Assembly: GCF_037325665.1 (NCBI RefSeq) | Contig: NC_090252.1 | Coordinates: 51,789,107-51,853,106 of the forward strand | Length of the DNA: 64,000 nt | Source: Littorina saxatilis | Taxonomy: Eukaryota; Mollusca; Gastropoda; Littorinimorpha; Littorinidae | Reading direction: 5' to 3' | In this document: positions 1 to 10,192 of the stretch, in pieces | How positions within the stretch are numbered: position 1 is the first letter of the stretch | Layout: every line of letters starts with the position of its first letter | Notes under the pieces: generated by a model | Database searches by the model: none | The model's input: only the letters and a program-made list of their open reading frames with translations | Told to the model about the DNA's origin: nothing | Translations under genes and position numbers: made by a program

Positions 1-350
1 CGATACGGCTACTCCCCCGTATCGCTACTCCCCCGGCTCGTTACTCCCCCGTACACAGAAAATGACTGGATAACCCTGTGATAGTAAGTTGGCATGAAAT
101 ATTGTTTTTCCGGACACATTTTCTGGATAAACAAACAAAGAAACAAACAAAACAGCTGGACAGGGGGCGGGGGTTGGTGGGGGTGGGCGAACAATATTTC
201 ATGCCAACTTACTATCACAGGGTTATCCAGTCATTTTCTGTGTACGGGGGAGTAACGAGCCGGGGGAGTAGTGATACGGGGGAGTAACGAGCCGGGGGAG
301 TAGCGAGCCGGGGGAGTAGCGAGCCGGGGGAGTAGCGATACGGGGGAGTA
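1..350. repeat. Large inverted repeat flanked by 15-bp minisatellite
   Basis: Bases 1-105 reappear as the reverse complement at 191-295, around an 85-bp spacer that is A-rich and then G-rich. The arms contain an AATGACTGGATAACCCTG core. Their outer parts, and the sequence on to about 350, are tandem ~15-bp units of the GGGGGAGTARCGA type. The left arm is cut by the window edge. It looks like a foldback or MITE-type element whose outer ends expanded as a minisatellite; no transposase is seen. The two long reading frames through it are mirror images made by the palindrome and are not genes. Confidence 0.8.
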
Positions 351-1037
351 ACGACTGATCCCACATGTAATGGCACCATTCTTTGCAAAGTACACAGAAT
401 TGCGTGCATGTCCCATTTGTTTCTAGGACGTTATGAACGTTTGCAAATTTTTCACGGAAAACGGCGTCCATTCTCGGGTTCTGTTTGCTCCAAGTACTAG
501 CGCGAATCCAGATGAGGGTCTTTGTCATCGTTCTGCGTAATTTGGAGAGGCTGCTATTTGTAGTTTTAAATGTATTGCATATCAACTGCAGCTACTCAGC
601 AAAAGCACCACAAAAACCCTGGATTTGTTGCTGTTTTTCAGGATAGTGGTCGCTTTACTTTACACGCTAGATTAGCCTGACTGCGCGATGGATTTGAACG
701 AACTTTGTATGACTTGTTAGGTAAGACACCAAATAAACCTTTTGGTGTAAAAAATGCAAAATATCGTTCAGTTTAAGTCGCCGTTTTGACTGTTGATGGT
801 GAATCATGCCGTCAAAAAACCGCCATTTTTGAGGGTAGGCTTGGTCACGAACATGTGACGTCATGCACAAATATTGCTCAGGTTCCTGAAAGGCATTTTT
901 GAGCAGAAGAAAGACAGATCTTAAAATACACGTTAATTTCTGACCCAAAAACTGCTGTTTAACATCTGGGGTATACCACTGAAAAAATATCCTTAACTTT
1001 TTGGGCTCAGTGTACATGTTGCGCTGTTGCTTTGCAG
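351..1037. other. Unassigned non-coding stretch
   Basis: I see no gene, RNA or known repeat here. The right end holds the polypyrimidine tract and acceptor (TTGCTTTGCAG) of the exon that starts at 1038, so this is probably intron of a gene that begins left of the window. Confidence 0.4.
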
Positions 1038-1311
1038 GAACAAGTCTCGCAATAGAGATGGCCAGCTTGGGTTGGAACCAAAACGCCTGTGCCCCTGCTG
1101 CAAGACTTCTCCACGTCGCAGCGAAGCCATCCCACCATGGGATAACCCGCTAGGCCCGGAAGACGCGCCGCCCTTCTCTCTCGACGGAAGCCCGAGATCC
1201 TCCAACCCGAGTGATGACGTCAGTGATCGCGATGGCGTCAGTGATGACGTCAGTGATCGCGATGACGTCACAGTGTCTAGCCTGTCCAGCAGCAACGTTG
1301 GCGCAACATGA
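1038..1311 (+). CDS. Probable terminal exon of an unidentified gene
   Basis: A good acceptor (TTGCTTTGCAG) ends at 1037. The frame that follows completes a codon with its first base (phase 2) and runs about 91 residues to a TGA at 1309-1311. It starts RNKSRNRDGQLGLEPKR, has a small CPCC cluster, then an acidic and serine-rich tail in which DDVSDRD occurs twice, and ends SSSNVGAT. The composition resembles a cytoplasmic C-terminal tail, but I do not recognise the protein. Upstream exons would lie before the window. The repeated acidic stretch is coded by DNA holding three perfect TGACGTCA palindromes at 1215, 1245 and 1263. It could be a chance frame behind a cryptic acceptor. Confidence 0.45.
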
Positions 1312-1905
1312 TGACACGAGGCCAAGCAGGAGGGAGTGTCCAGTGGTTGGAGTCGCAGCCTCCTCTGACCATAGATTCTGATGGCAGGCTCCAAGGTCGA
1401 TCTTACTCTGCCACCACGATTGGCACAGAGGTGAACTAAACATGGAACATCAGTCTCTGATTTAAGACTCTGTCCTCGGAGACATAGCACTCACTGTCTT
1501 CAGCTTGGGTCAGTAGCGGCAGCATGTTTACGTGACGACATTATTCGCACTATGACGTCTTCTCGAACTTTGTATCGCTTTGACGCAAGAGGCGGGTTTA
1601 CCGGCTTTGAAAGAGAGGGTTACAAAAAGACGTCTTGGATTGAAACGTCAGTGTCGTTTGTCTTTACGCGAGAGATATGATTGATTGGAGACTTTGTCAT
1701 GAAAGCGGTTGACTCGACACTGTGTTTGGCGCGGTACACTAAGAGTGTGTCCGTTCTGAGCAAACAGGGAGCAATACCCAGGTTGACTGCCCCGAAGCTT
1801 GTCACGGGAATGTGGTTTCTGGTCATGCCGGCAGAATTACTGACGCAATCCAGCTTTTAGTGCCCCTCCACAACCTCCCACAACTCTCCCCCCTCTCCTA
1901 ACACA
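1312..1905. other. Unassigned, possible 3' UTR and intergenic
   Basis: This follows the stop of the putative terminal exon. No further gene or repeat is recognised before the CA-rich block. Confidence 0.35.
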
Positions 1906-2040
1906 CATACACACACACACACACACATACACACACAGGGCCAACACACACATACTGACACCAACACACACACACTGACACACACAGACACACACACACT
2001 GATACATACACACTGACCGCTGACACACAGGCGCACACGG

Positions 2041-2101
<61 letters not shown>
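1906..2101. repeat. CA microsatellite with interruptions
   Basis: Imperfect (CA)n with CTGACA interruptions becomes a pure run from about 2044 to 2100. Cysteine/valine-rich or threonine/histidine-rich reading frames across it are artefacts of the repeat. Confidence 0.95.
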
Positions 2102-2104
<3 letters not shown>

Positions 2105-2520
2105 ACAATGACAAAAGGTGACGTTTTCATGTCAGTATGTCCCAAATGACACCATCAGTACATTTTTCATTCTATCTAATCTGTTTTCGTTCTATTTTTT
2201 TCTAATAACATGCGTTAACAATTGATTGCCAACTGGAATGGAAGAGCACAAAAAGTGTAACTTGATATGTAGTTTCTCTAGAGGGAAAAACATCTTCCAC
2301 TTTCATGTCAGTGTGTCCCATGCAACATACATTTGCCAAACAGCTATGTGTAAGTAGATTATTTGTTAGTGGTATAGAAAATACTGATCAACAATCAAAG
2401 TCAGTTTTCACATTCATTTTCTACCTATTTCTTATTTGTCTATTCTTTTGGCAATGGTGAAATGTCAGCAATCGTGTGTCATTCGGGACAGTAGACATGA
2501 CACCTGACCTTTTGTCACTG

Positions 2521-2606
2521 TCTCACACACATACTGATACATACACATACACACTGACACACACTACAAACACATACCCTGAGAGACTCACACACACCAC
2601 ACACAC

Positions 2607-2658
<52 letters not shown>

Positions 2659-2840
2659 ACTGCTGGCACTGACTCACACGGCACACACACACACTGACTG
2701 GCACACACCCAAGCACACACACTCAGACACACTGACAAACACACACGCGGGCACGCACACACACTCACTGACAAACATACACACACACTTACACACATAC
2801 ACACTACGCACACACACACACACACTACACACACTTCCTG
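2521..2840. repeat. CA microsatellite directly before an R1 repeat copy
   Basis: A long interrupted (CA)n array, with a pure core at about 2611-2656, ends about 10 bp before a copy of the R1 dispersed repeat. Confidence 0.95.
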
Positions 2841-2846
2841 ATTACT

Positions 2847-3237
2847 GACTATGTGGCGTGCGCGCTTAGAGGGAGGCAACTCCTCCTGACTTAGCACTGA
2901 GTAAAAGCACAAAGACCTAACCAAATCTGCAATTTCCTGGTTACGGTTAGATAGTTTTCATGTTTTCGTGTTAACTGTAACAAGGACAAGAGTATCAGCG
3001 TGATATTACGTTTTAGACTTGACTCAAACAACAGTTCCGTAATACACGAATAGAAATAACGTGTTGTTAAATGCATGTTTAGCATCAGAAGTACTAGTCA
3101 CAAAGCCCCACCCTACTTGTTACTTTCAAACCGATACGTTCGGCGTGAAATAACCTTTATTTTATGTTCCATTCTTTGAAGTCGTATCAGATGATGGAAT
3201 AGACTTCCATCATCGCCGATAGCGGCAACCATAACTA
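2847..3237 (+). repeat. R1 dispersed repeat, copy 1
   Basis: About 390 bp. It starts near GCGCTTAGAGGGAGGCAACT and ends with a short imperfect palindrome (GATGATGGAATAGACTTCCATCATC) followed by CGCCGATAGCGGCAAC. Internal landmarks are CACCTAA/GACCTAACCAAATC, a TTTTAGACTTGACTCAAACA block and CATCAGAAGTACTAGTCACA. The same order of landmarks is found at 4345, 5912 and 9567, always on the plus strand. No coding capacity is seen. It is probably a non-autonomous mobile element or an old local duplication. Confidence 0.7.
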
Positions 3238-3353
3238 ACAAATTAATAAGTTACGATCAGAATAGCAAGTGCATGATGCCAGTGAGCTCTGAACTCGTTC
3301 TGTAAGAACCGAAGTTGCAATGTAATTTCACAATTATAACTCTATTCGTGAAC

Positions 3354-3520
3354 AGTTGTTATTGTTGCTGTAATAAGAACAAGCGTATTACAATAATAAG
3401 AACGTGTCTTATTTTAGATTTTTATTCAAACAACAGTTTTATTATGCAAGAATAAAAAGTACGTCTTTTGCCTGTTTACCATTAGCCTGAAGTACTAGTC
3501 ACCGTAAGTGAACTCACAGT
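3354..3520 (+). repeat. R1 dispersed repeat, partial copy 2
   Basis: Only the central R1 landmarks are present: AATAAGAACGTGTCTTATTTTAG, the ATTCAAACAACAGTTTTATTATGCA block and GAAGTACTAGTCACCG. It lies between copies 1 and 3 in the same orientation. Confidence 0.6.
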
Positions 3521-3546
3521 ACAAAGCTTTTTAAACCATATGCCAG

Positions 3547-3664
3547 GTCACACACACACACACACACACATACACACTGACACACACACACACACATTGA
3601 CACACACACATTGCACACACCCACACACCACCCACACACACACTCACACAAACACACACACACC
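3547..3664. repeat. CA microsatellite
   Basis: Interrupted (CA)n array just after partial R1 copy 2. Confidence 0.95.
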
Positions 3665-3759
3665 AGGGTTTGTTTCAAATCCATATGGTAATTCTTTCAG
3701 CGGTTACCTTATTTTCTATGATCTTTGAAAATGTCCACATTTCTCAGTTTAGGGACAAT

Positions 3760-4256
3760 TCGACGACGCGAAGCGTTTAGTGTAGGGCGCTAAGCGTTCG
3801 AACCTCCTATGAGGGTCCAGGGGCATCCCCCCCCCCCCCCTTCCCCCCGGAAAATGTTGATAACAACAAGGACAATGGAGCAATCCGTCGTGTAATCTGA
3901 GCCAAGAAATTTTCCCTGATACACACCTTCCAAAAAGCAAATGTAAGAAGACAAATTTGGATCAAAACAAGGACAATTGACCGATCTGGTGCAACCTGAG
4001 CCAACAAATTACCCAACTACTTTCCCAACCCGTTACTTAGAAGACAAAGGCCGACTCCTGGGGGGGAGGGGGGGGGGGGGGGGGGGAATGAAAACTTTAA
4101 TAACAATCAAGAAAAATTGAGTAATCTGGTGCAATCTGAGCCATCAGTTTTTCTTTATTTTCAAACTAATTTTTGTCTTCTTCTTTTTTTATTTTTTTTA
4201 TTATTTTTTTTTATTAGGCTAGGAAACCTCGGAAACCCCCCTGCATCCGCCCCTGC
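3760..4256. mobile_element. Decayed hAT-like MITE block
   Basis: The right end reads GCATCCGCCCCTG, matching the terminal inverted repeat of the clearer hAT-like MITE at 11159-11441. The left part has the same C-run, 'GGGTCCAGGGGCATCC' and 'TTCG' spacing seen there. Poly-C (3830-3846) and poly-G (4066-4086) runs and a T-rich run are internal. There are two similar internal segments (GACAATGGAGCAATCCGTCGTG and GACAATTGACCGATCTGGTG types), so it may be several fragments. Confidence 0.4.
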
Positions 4257-4257
4257 A

Positions 4258-4340
4258 CACCCCCCACATACACACACACACAAACACAGACACACCACAC
4301 AGATACCCTGACACGCGCGCGCGAGCGCACACACATCTTG
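4258..4340. repeat. CA/CG-rich microsatellite
   Basis: Short (CA)n run with a CGCGCGCG segment, placed directly before R1 copy 3. Confidence 0.85.
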
Positions 4341-4344
4341 CATT

Positions 4345-4762
4345 TCAACTGGTAACTGTTTCGCCACAAATGGTTCGCACGCTTACAGGGAGGCAACTCT
4401 TCCTGACTATCACTGTCGACATGACTCTCGTCATGCAGTTAAACACCTAAGCAAATCGGCCATTACCTGGTCACGGTGGATACCATTTAGTTTTTAGTGA
4501 TACTTTGTTACAAGAACAAAAGTCAAGATATAATATTACTTGGTTTCAAGAAATAACAAACAATTTTGTTTCCAACAATACAAAAACTGCTGTTAGTTTT
4601 TCTAGTGCTTATCATCAGAAGTACTATTTACAGAGTTTGTATTCAAAATAAACCAAAACTTCCCCCTGTAGAAGTATCGTTATATTATGGTTTTATTTTG
4701 GAGTTTCTGGAGCCATGCGTGATGATGGAATCATTTTCATCATTGCCAACAAATGGCTGAAT
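4345..4762 (+). repeat. R1 dispersed repeat, copy 3
   Basis: It carries an extra left part (GCATTTCAACTGGTAACTG, TTTCGCCAC), then GCACGCTTACAGGGAGGCAA, ATCATCAGAAGTACTATTTA and the terminal GATGATGGAATCATTTTCAT palindrome. This copy shows the uninterrupted left end that is split by a MITE in the copy at 9567. Confidence 0.7.
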
Positions 4763-5639
4763 ACTACTTGAAAAATATATACTGTTGTGTACATGATGAA
4801 AAATGCTAGGCAGATAAGAACTTGTAAGTGTTAACCGGTATTTTTAATTTGACACGTGCGGAGTTTTAAACTAAATGTGTATGACTTTGATTATGGAAAA
4901 AAAGAAAGTACCGGAAAATAACCACAAAAATGTCACTGTGAGAAATTAAAAAAATAAAATAAAAAATTACAATCCTTGTGATATACCCTGACGAGAAAAA
5001 AAGTGAATCAAGAACTGAACGCACACACAGAGACGTGCACAGTAGCAAGCACATGAGCGCTTGTGCGCAGACACACACACACACACACACACACACAATG
5101 CGCACTTTCAACGGTCTCAAATAATTAAAAGCTGATCACGAAGAGTTCAACCGGTAAGGTATTTTCGAGTTTAGATGGGGTGCAGTAGAAAAAATATACC
5201 TGGGGCGGTGGCATGTGAACTCAGAAAAATATCTCAAGGCCGGTCCGACAATAACATTACTAGTGTACTGGGTTAAAAGAAAATGCTGTTATATCAGTTA
5301 AAATGGGTTGTGAGCAAAGCCATGAATGCGTTAGTGGTTATGCCTTTTTTTGTGACAATGCGAGTTGCACAAGGCTACAAAAACAACGTGTATACTAAGT
5401 GCGGTATTAACTATAATTATTAATATTATTATTATTATTATTATGGTTATTGTTATTGCATCTCTATACTAATGTACTTGCATAAAAACTGCATGCGATG
5501 AAAGCACTGCAATTATTTGATTGTTTAAACCAGCATCATAAGTCATTTAGGAAATTGCAGCTTTAAACAGCAATTAACATGATGGTTCAGAAAAGAAAAA
5601 AATTGGAAGATTACCCACACTGGCACACTCAGTCACCGG
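4763..5639. other. Unassigned, AT-rich
   Basis: It holds a short CA run (5072-5096) and an ATT run (about 5422-5444). No gene is recognised. Confidence 0.4.
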
Positions 5640-5905
5640 CACACGCACACTACATAATCATCACATACACACACACACAGATACACACATGCACGCACAC
5701 ACACACGTGCGCACTCACTGACACTCGGAGGCATACGGCTGACACGGCACTCACACGGCACACACACATAACTCACACCGTGCACACACATACACACACA
5801 CAATCACAAACACACACACACACACACACATACAAACACAAACACACGCACGCACGCACACACACCCACACACACGCACACACGCACGCACACACACTGC
5901 CGCTC
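5640..5905. repeat. CA microsatellite directly before R1 copy 4
   Basis: A long interrupted (CA)n array ends about 10 bp before the next R1 copy, repeating the arrangement seen at 2521-2847. Confidence 0.95.
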
Positions 5906-5911
5906 TGATTT

Positions 5912-6304
5912 CCACGTGGAGTGCACGCTTAGAGGGAGGCAACTCTTCCTGATTAGCAAAGAAAACACAAGCACCTAACCAAATCTCCAGTTGTTTCGTC
6001 AAGTTAGATAGTTATCATGTCTTACTGTTTGCTATGATAAGGAGAAAAATAAAGATGTGATTTCACATTTTAAACTTTATTTAAACGATAGTTTTATTAT
6101 GCAAAAATAGAAAATAACATGTTCCTTATTACATGATAACCATCAAAAGTACTAGTCGCAATGTTACCTTACAGTACTAATTACTATCAAACCACGCGAC
6201 TGTAGCAAAATTTATAAGTAAAACTTATTACATACTTTGAAGCCATGTTAATAGATGATGGAATATTCTTTCATCATCGCCGACATAGGCAACGGTTACC
6301 ATAG
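5912..6304 (+). repeat. R1 dispersed repeat, copy 4
   Basis: Landmarks in order: GTGCACGCTTAGAGGGAGGC, CACCTAACCAAATCT, TTTAAACGATAGTTTTATTATG, AAAAGTACTAGTCGC and the GATGATGGAATATTCTTTCA palindrome. About 390 bp. Confidence 0.7.
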
Positions 6305-6440
6305 AAAGTACGGTTCGGTATACACCCTATGACGTCGGTCTCAGGGGGGAATTCAGCTTCTCGGCATAAAACTAGTTAATAATTTCAAACCAACTTCGAA
6401 AGCAGTAGACAAAATAAATGTATGCCAAGGGTATTGCAAA

Positions 6441-6800
6441 ATGGAAGAAGCTCGAAGGAGTACTCGGAAGCGAGAGGTTGCGAGTTCGACCCTGGGTCAG
6501 GGCGTTAGCAATTTTCTCCCCCCTTTCCTAACCCAGGTGGTGGGTTCAAGTGCTAGTCTTTCGGATGAGACGAAAAACCGAGGTCCCTTCGTGTACACTG
6601 ACTACATTGGGGTATGCACGTTAAAGATTCCACGATTGACAAAATTGTATAGGCATAGATAAAAAATGTCCACCAAATTACCCGTGTGACTTGGAATAAA
6701 GGCCGTGAAAAGTAGGATATGCGCCGAAATGGCTGCGATCTGCTGGTCGATGTGAATGCGTGATGCATTGTGTAAAAAATTCCATCTCACACGGCATAAA
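6441..6800 (+). mobile_element. SINE, leucine-tRNA-like head family, older copy
   Basis: The head keeps a pol III B box (GCGAGTTCGACCCTGG), but the A-box part is degraded. The body matches the copy at 56335-56725: GTGCTAGTCTTTCGGATGAG, GTTAAAGATTCCACGATTG, AATGTCCACCAAATTACCCG, CCATCTCACACGGC. The conserved GCACGTTAAAGAT segment recalls the deeply conserved central domains of animal SINEs (Nin-DC type is my best guess). Confidence 0.75.
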
Positions 6801-7084
6801 TAGATCCCTGCGCCTTGAGTCCTAGTCTGGAGATACGCGCGCGATATAAGACTTCATATAACATTAAAATAGTAACAGGTCAGCCACTACCATTACTGGG
6901 TAAAAAATATACACTGACGCAGCAGTTAAACTGAATGACTTGTCAACAAAAAAACAAAAAAAGATGAAGTGTCCATGCTTTCGCCGTGAAAGTGCTTCGT
7001 TAATCCAAAGGCGTTTGCTAACAGTGTGTATAATACGTGTTCAGTGTTTATGTTCACTATTACTCAGTATTATCATTATTAGAC

Positions 7085-7192
7085 TACTGTTTCGCAGTGT
7101 GGCCCGCACGCTTAGATGGAGGCAGCTGTTGACCGCACAAACTGCACACACACATACACACTCACACAGGCTCCGCGCACGAACACATACAC

Positions 7193-7223
<31 letters not shown>

Positions 7224-7376
7224 CACACTGACACACACACACCGTGCACTGACACACACACACACACACACACACTGACACACATACACACACCGACTGA
7301 CTGCGGCACACACACTGACACACACACACACACACGCTCACACTCACACACGCTCACACTCACACACACACGCACC
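7085..7376. repeat. R1 left-end fragment followed by CA microsatellite
   Basis: CCCGCACGCTTAGATGGAGG resembles the R1 start. It runs straight into interrupted (CA)n with a short (TA)n run near 7208-7222. Confidence 0.75.
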
Positions 7377-7910
7377 CATTCTGATAATCATCGATCCACG
7401 CTATCGTTCATAAATGAGACCCGAAGGGAAGTAACTCATTCCAGCGTCGCGGACGACGCTGGTATCTGCGGTTGGGAAGACTTTTGAGGAATTTGCCTAC
7501 AGGGCGCCGCCATGTTTTCTGTGCTCGACTGCGAGCAGACCACAGGCACATTACACCCAAAATTCTTGTAGGCATACACAGACGCAACATAGCATATACA
7601 GACAATAACACCCACAACACTTCAACTGCATATGAAAGGAATAAAAATAAATCCGCAAATCAGTCGCGCACAATACACCAGTTAGAAAAACAAGGAGTAC
7701 CAAAGCGGCGTGCAGAAACTAAACTGACTCGGAGACTGAGAGGAAACATTTATCACACGATGTGGATAGCAAACATTAAAATAAAACAGATAAGTCAAGC
7801 AAAAAATAAACACAAATATCGAAAACACAATAAACAAAGGTAAAGAAAACAAAAAGAGATGCTTGCCGACAGTCACAGTGTGTGTGCGTGGTTTGCCGTG
7901 TGCGTCAGCG

Positions 7911-7947
<37 letters not shown>

Positions 7948-8144
7948 CGCGTGCATGCGTGCGTAGGCTACGTTCTTGCGTGTGTGCGTTCGAATGAGAA
8001 AGAAGAGAGAGAGAGAGGATTGAACAATGAGGTCACGTTCTCTGTCACATGAATACATATACACACACTGAAGGCTACTTCGGACACGAACACTTGCCAA
8101 CAACTGTGGTTGGACATGCTTTTGAAATGTAATATTTTTTCGAC
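7377..8144. other. Unassigned, with GT run
   Basis: A GT array lies at 7912-7942. GCCGCCATGTTTTCTG at 7508 resembles a start context, but no convincing protein follows. No gene called. Confidence 0.35.
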
Positions 8145-9120
8145 ATGATTTCTGGACATACGAATGCCGCTGTGTTGCCTACTGATGTTGCGAATGATGA
8201 AGGTTTTGAGTTGACTGACCTTGAGGAGGGATTGCATCAGGCGTTTATCGTCTCAAATTATATCCTTGCTACTTTTCAGGAGTCAACTATTGCCATTCAT
8301 GGTAACTTGGATAGTCAATGTTTTTATTTGTTTGATTCCCATCAAAGAAACAGAAATGGTAACCATTCTTCAAATGGCGCTGCAGTTTTGATGTCATCAA
8401 GTTAATTCCTTTGCAGAATTGATTGATTTTCTCAAAAGCCATTATCAATGTGTTTATCAATTAACACCTGTTCATTTCTGTCCAACTGCAATGCAAACTC
8501 AATGTGGAGGAAACAAGGATTCATTACAAACAAGTCATCCCTGTACATCAACAGATTTATGTACCTCAATCAATACTGCTAGTATGAGTGACAGGAATCT
8601 AAAAGAAAAAACAACCAAACGCAAATGTACTACTACTTCTACGACTCGTTTGAATGTAAAACAGAAATGTAACACTATCTGTGACAATGACGGTTCTACG
8701 ACTCGTTTGAAGGACAGTATAGATCGAACCTTAACCCACAACTACGACAATTTGTGTCAGACTTTTTTGAACAGGAAAATATGCCTCTGTTCAACAGTAA
8801 CCAAAACATGGAAGATGTTTTTGAAACTTTACAGAAATGTAACACTAGCCTATCTGTGACAATGTTGCTTTTGAATTGAACCCACATTTGTTGAACAGGA
8901 GAGAATGTTCCTGTTCAACAGTGCCCAAAACACTGAATCTGACGTTTTTGAATCTTTTCTGTCATCTAACTGAATCTGACGTTTTTGAATCTTTTCTGTC
9001 ATCTAACCCAATTGCTCATGACTTCATCGATCTTGAACATGCCTACTTTTCAAAGAAAGACAGACAAAAGCGAAATCTGCATGTTAGCCATCTGCCTGAA
9101 ATGGTCAATGCACTTTTGTA
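8145..9120 (+). pseudogene. Fossil of a mobile- or virus-like element protein (FDSH motif)
   Basis: Plus-strand reading frames between 8145 and about 9120 look like remains of one element. The first (8145-8405) includes LATFQESTIAIHGNLDSQCF and a YLFDSHQRNRNGN stretch followed by a small hydrophobic strand. This order resembles the protease-like domain with an FDSHxRNxxG motif known from proteins of large eukaryotic mobile elements. The element is broken, with at least two breaks and internally duplicated segments. I cannot assign a family. It may be Helitron- or virus-related; age appears moderate. Confidence 0.4.
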
Positions 9121-9200
9121 AAATTGTCACAGCTGTTATGCACTTTTGTGAAATGGTCAGTGCTGTTGTGCACTTATGCAAAACTTGGTGCTGTGCTGTT

Positions 9201-9234
9201 AACATTTGAACAAAATGCATTTTGTTCAAATGTT
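9201..9234. repeat. Perfect 34-bp palindrome
   Basis: The sequence is exactly its own reverse complement, centred on ATGCAT with arms AACATTTGAACAAAATG. It would form a hairpin with almost no loop. It lies just 3' of the fossil element at 8145-9120 and may be its end structure. Confidence 0.9.
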
Positions 9235-9566
9235 TAGTGCAACTTGCTACTATATAATCGCTGTATGCGCTTTGTGGTAATAATGCACTGTTGTGAAAAG
9301 TTTGCGCTAAATGTTGGCACTATGCATCATTGTTGGAGCACCCTCCTGTAGATGCACCATGCTGAAAAATGTACTTATGAATCAAGCATTGACTGAAATA
9401 AACAATTTATATATCCAGCACAACATGCAATTCATTAACTTTTGACCCTAACCTTTAACACTTCCCAAAATAAATCTTTGGTGGACATTGCATCGACGCT
9501 GTTCATTTTGAATGAACATTTTTCTTGTTTTACCTGAGTTCAGGATGACACACACCGTACCGTGCC
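9235..9566. other. Unassigned
   Basis: AT-rich sequence with no recognised gene or repeat. Confidence 0.4.
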
Positions 9567-10192
9567 GGCATTTCAACTGATTAGGGGCAAATTACTCTTG
9601 CGCAGTCAGCGACGCTGCATGCTGCGATAGGGGTTATGACGAGTATTTGGCCTGTTTTCTTTTCACGCAACGTGTAGCGGGCTGGGAACAAAATTACCTC
9701 AATAATATGCAGTGCGTCGTCTGTGCTGCTGACTCTGCGCAGATGTAATTTGCCCCTAACCGTTTCGCCACTATAATTTTTACTCGCACGCTTACAGGGA
9801 GACAACTCTTCCTGATTATCACTGGCGACTGACATGTCAGTCTTTCAGCATGCGCAGTTAAACATCTAAGCAAACAGGCCATTATTTGGTAACCTTGGAT
9901 ATTATTTAGTTTGTGGTGATACTGTGTTAAAAGAACAAAATTTAAGTTGTAATGTTACTGTCTGTCAAGCAAATAAAAGACAATTTGTATTTATAACAAT
10001 ACGGAAAGCTCTTGCTTTTAATCATGCATATCATAGTCACCAGAATTACTAGTCACAACGTTTGTATTCAGTACGAAGATCACCTTATCCCGAGCGCTTT
10101 AGAGTTTAAACAATCGTTTTACTAATTTTGACGCCATGTCTAATGATGAATCTATATTTATCATTAGCATAATGGCCCCTAATGGCTTAAGA
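9567..10192 (+). repeat. R1 dispersed repeat, copy 5, split by a MITE
   Basis: The left end (GGCATTTCAACTGA) and the continuation (CCGTTTCGCCACTA, CGCACGCTTACAGGGAGACA, ATTACTAGTCACAACG, terminal AATGATGAATCTATATTTAT) match copy 3. A 180-bp MITE separates the two parts at about 9581-9760. Confidence 0.65.
9580..9761. mobile_element. MITE with ~33-bp terminal inverted repeats
   Basis: The left end TTAGGGGCAAATTAC then TCTTGCGCAGTCAGC is mirrored at the right end by GCTGACTCTGCGCAGATGTAA then TTTGCCCCTAA. It is about 180 bp with no coding capacity, and it sits inside an R1 repeat whose uninterrupted form exists at 4345. The superfamily is uncertain. Confidence 0.75.

Noticed and set aside
1837-2145. 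Cys/Val-rich and Thr/His-rich reading frames over CA/GT arrays (also 2476-2924, 5579-6002, 7041-7487, 52696-53311)
   Set aside because: They are translations of dinucleotide repeats with no conserved start, domain or codon pattern.
7472-7843. 123-residue plus-strand frame with a GCCGCCATG-like context nearby
   Set aside because: The frame has no recognisable domain and becomes low-complexity Lys/Asn/Gln; the ATG of the good context is in another frame.
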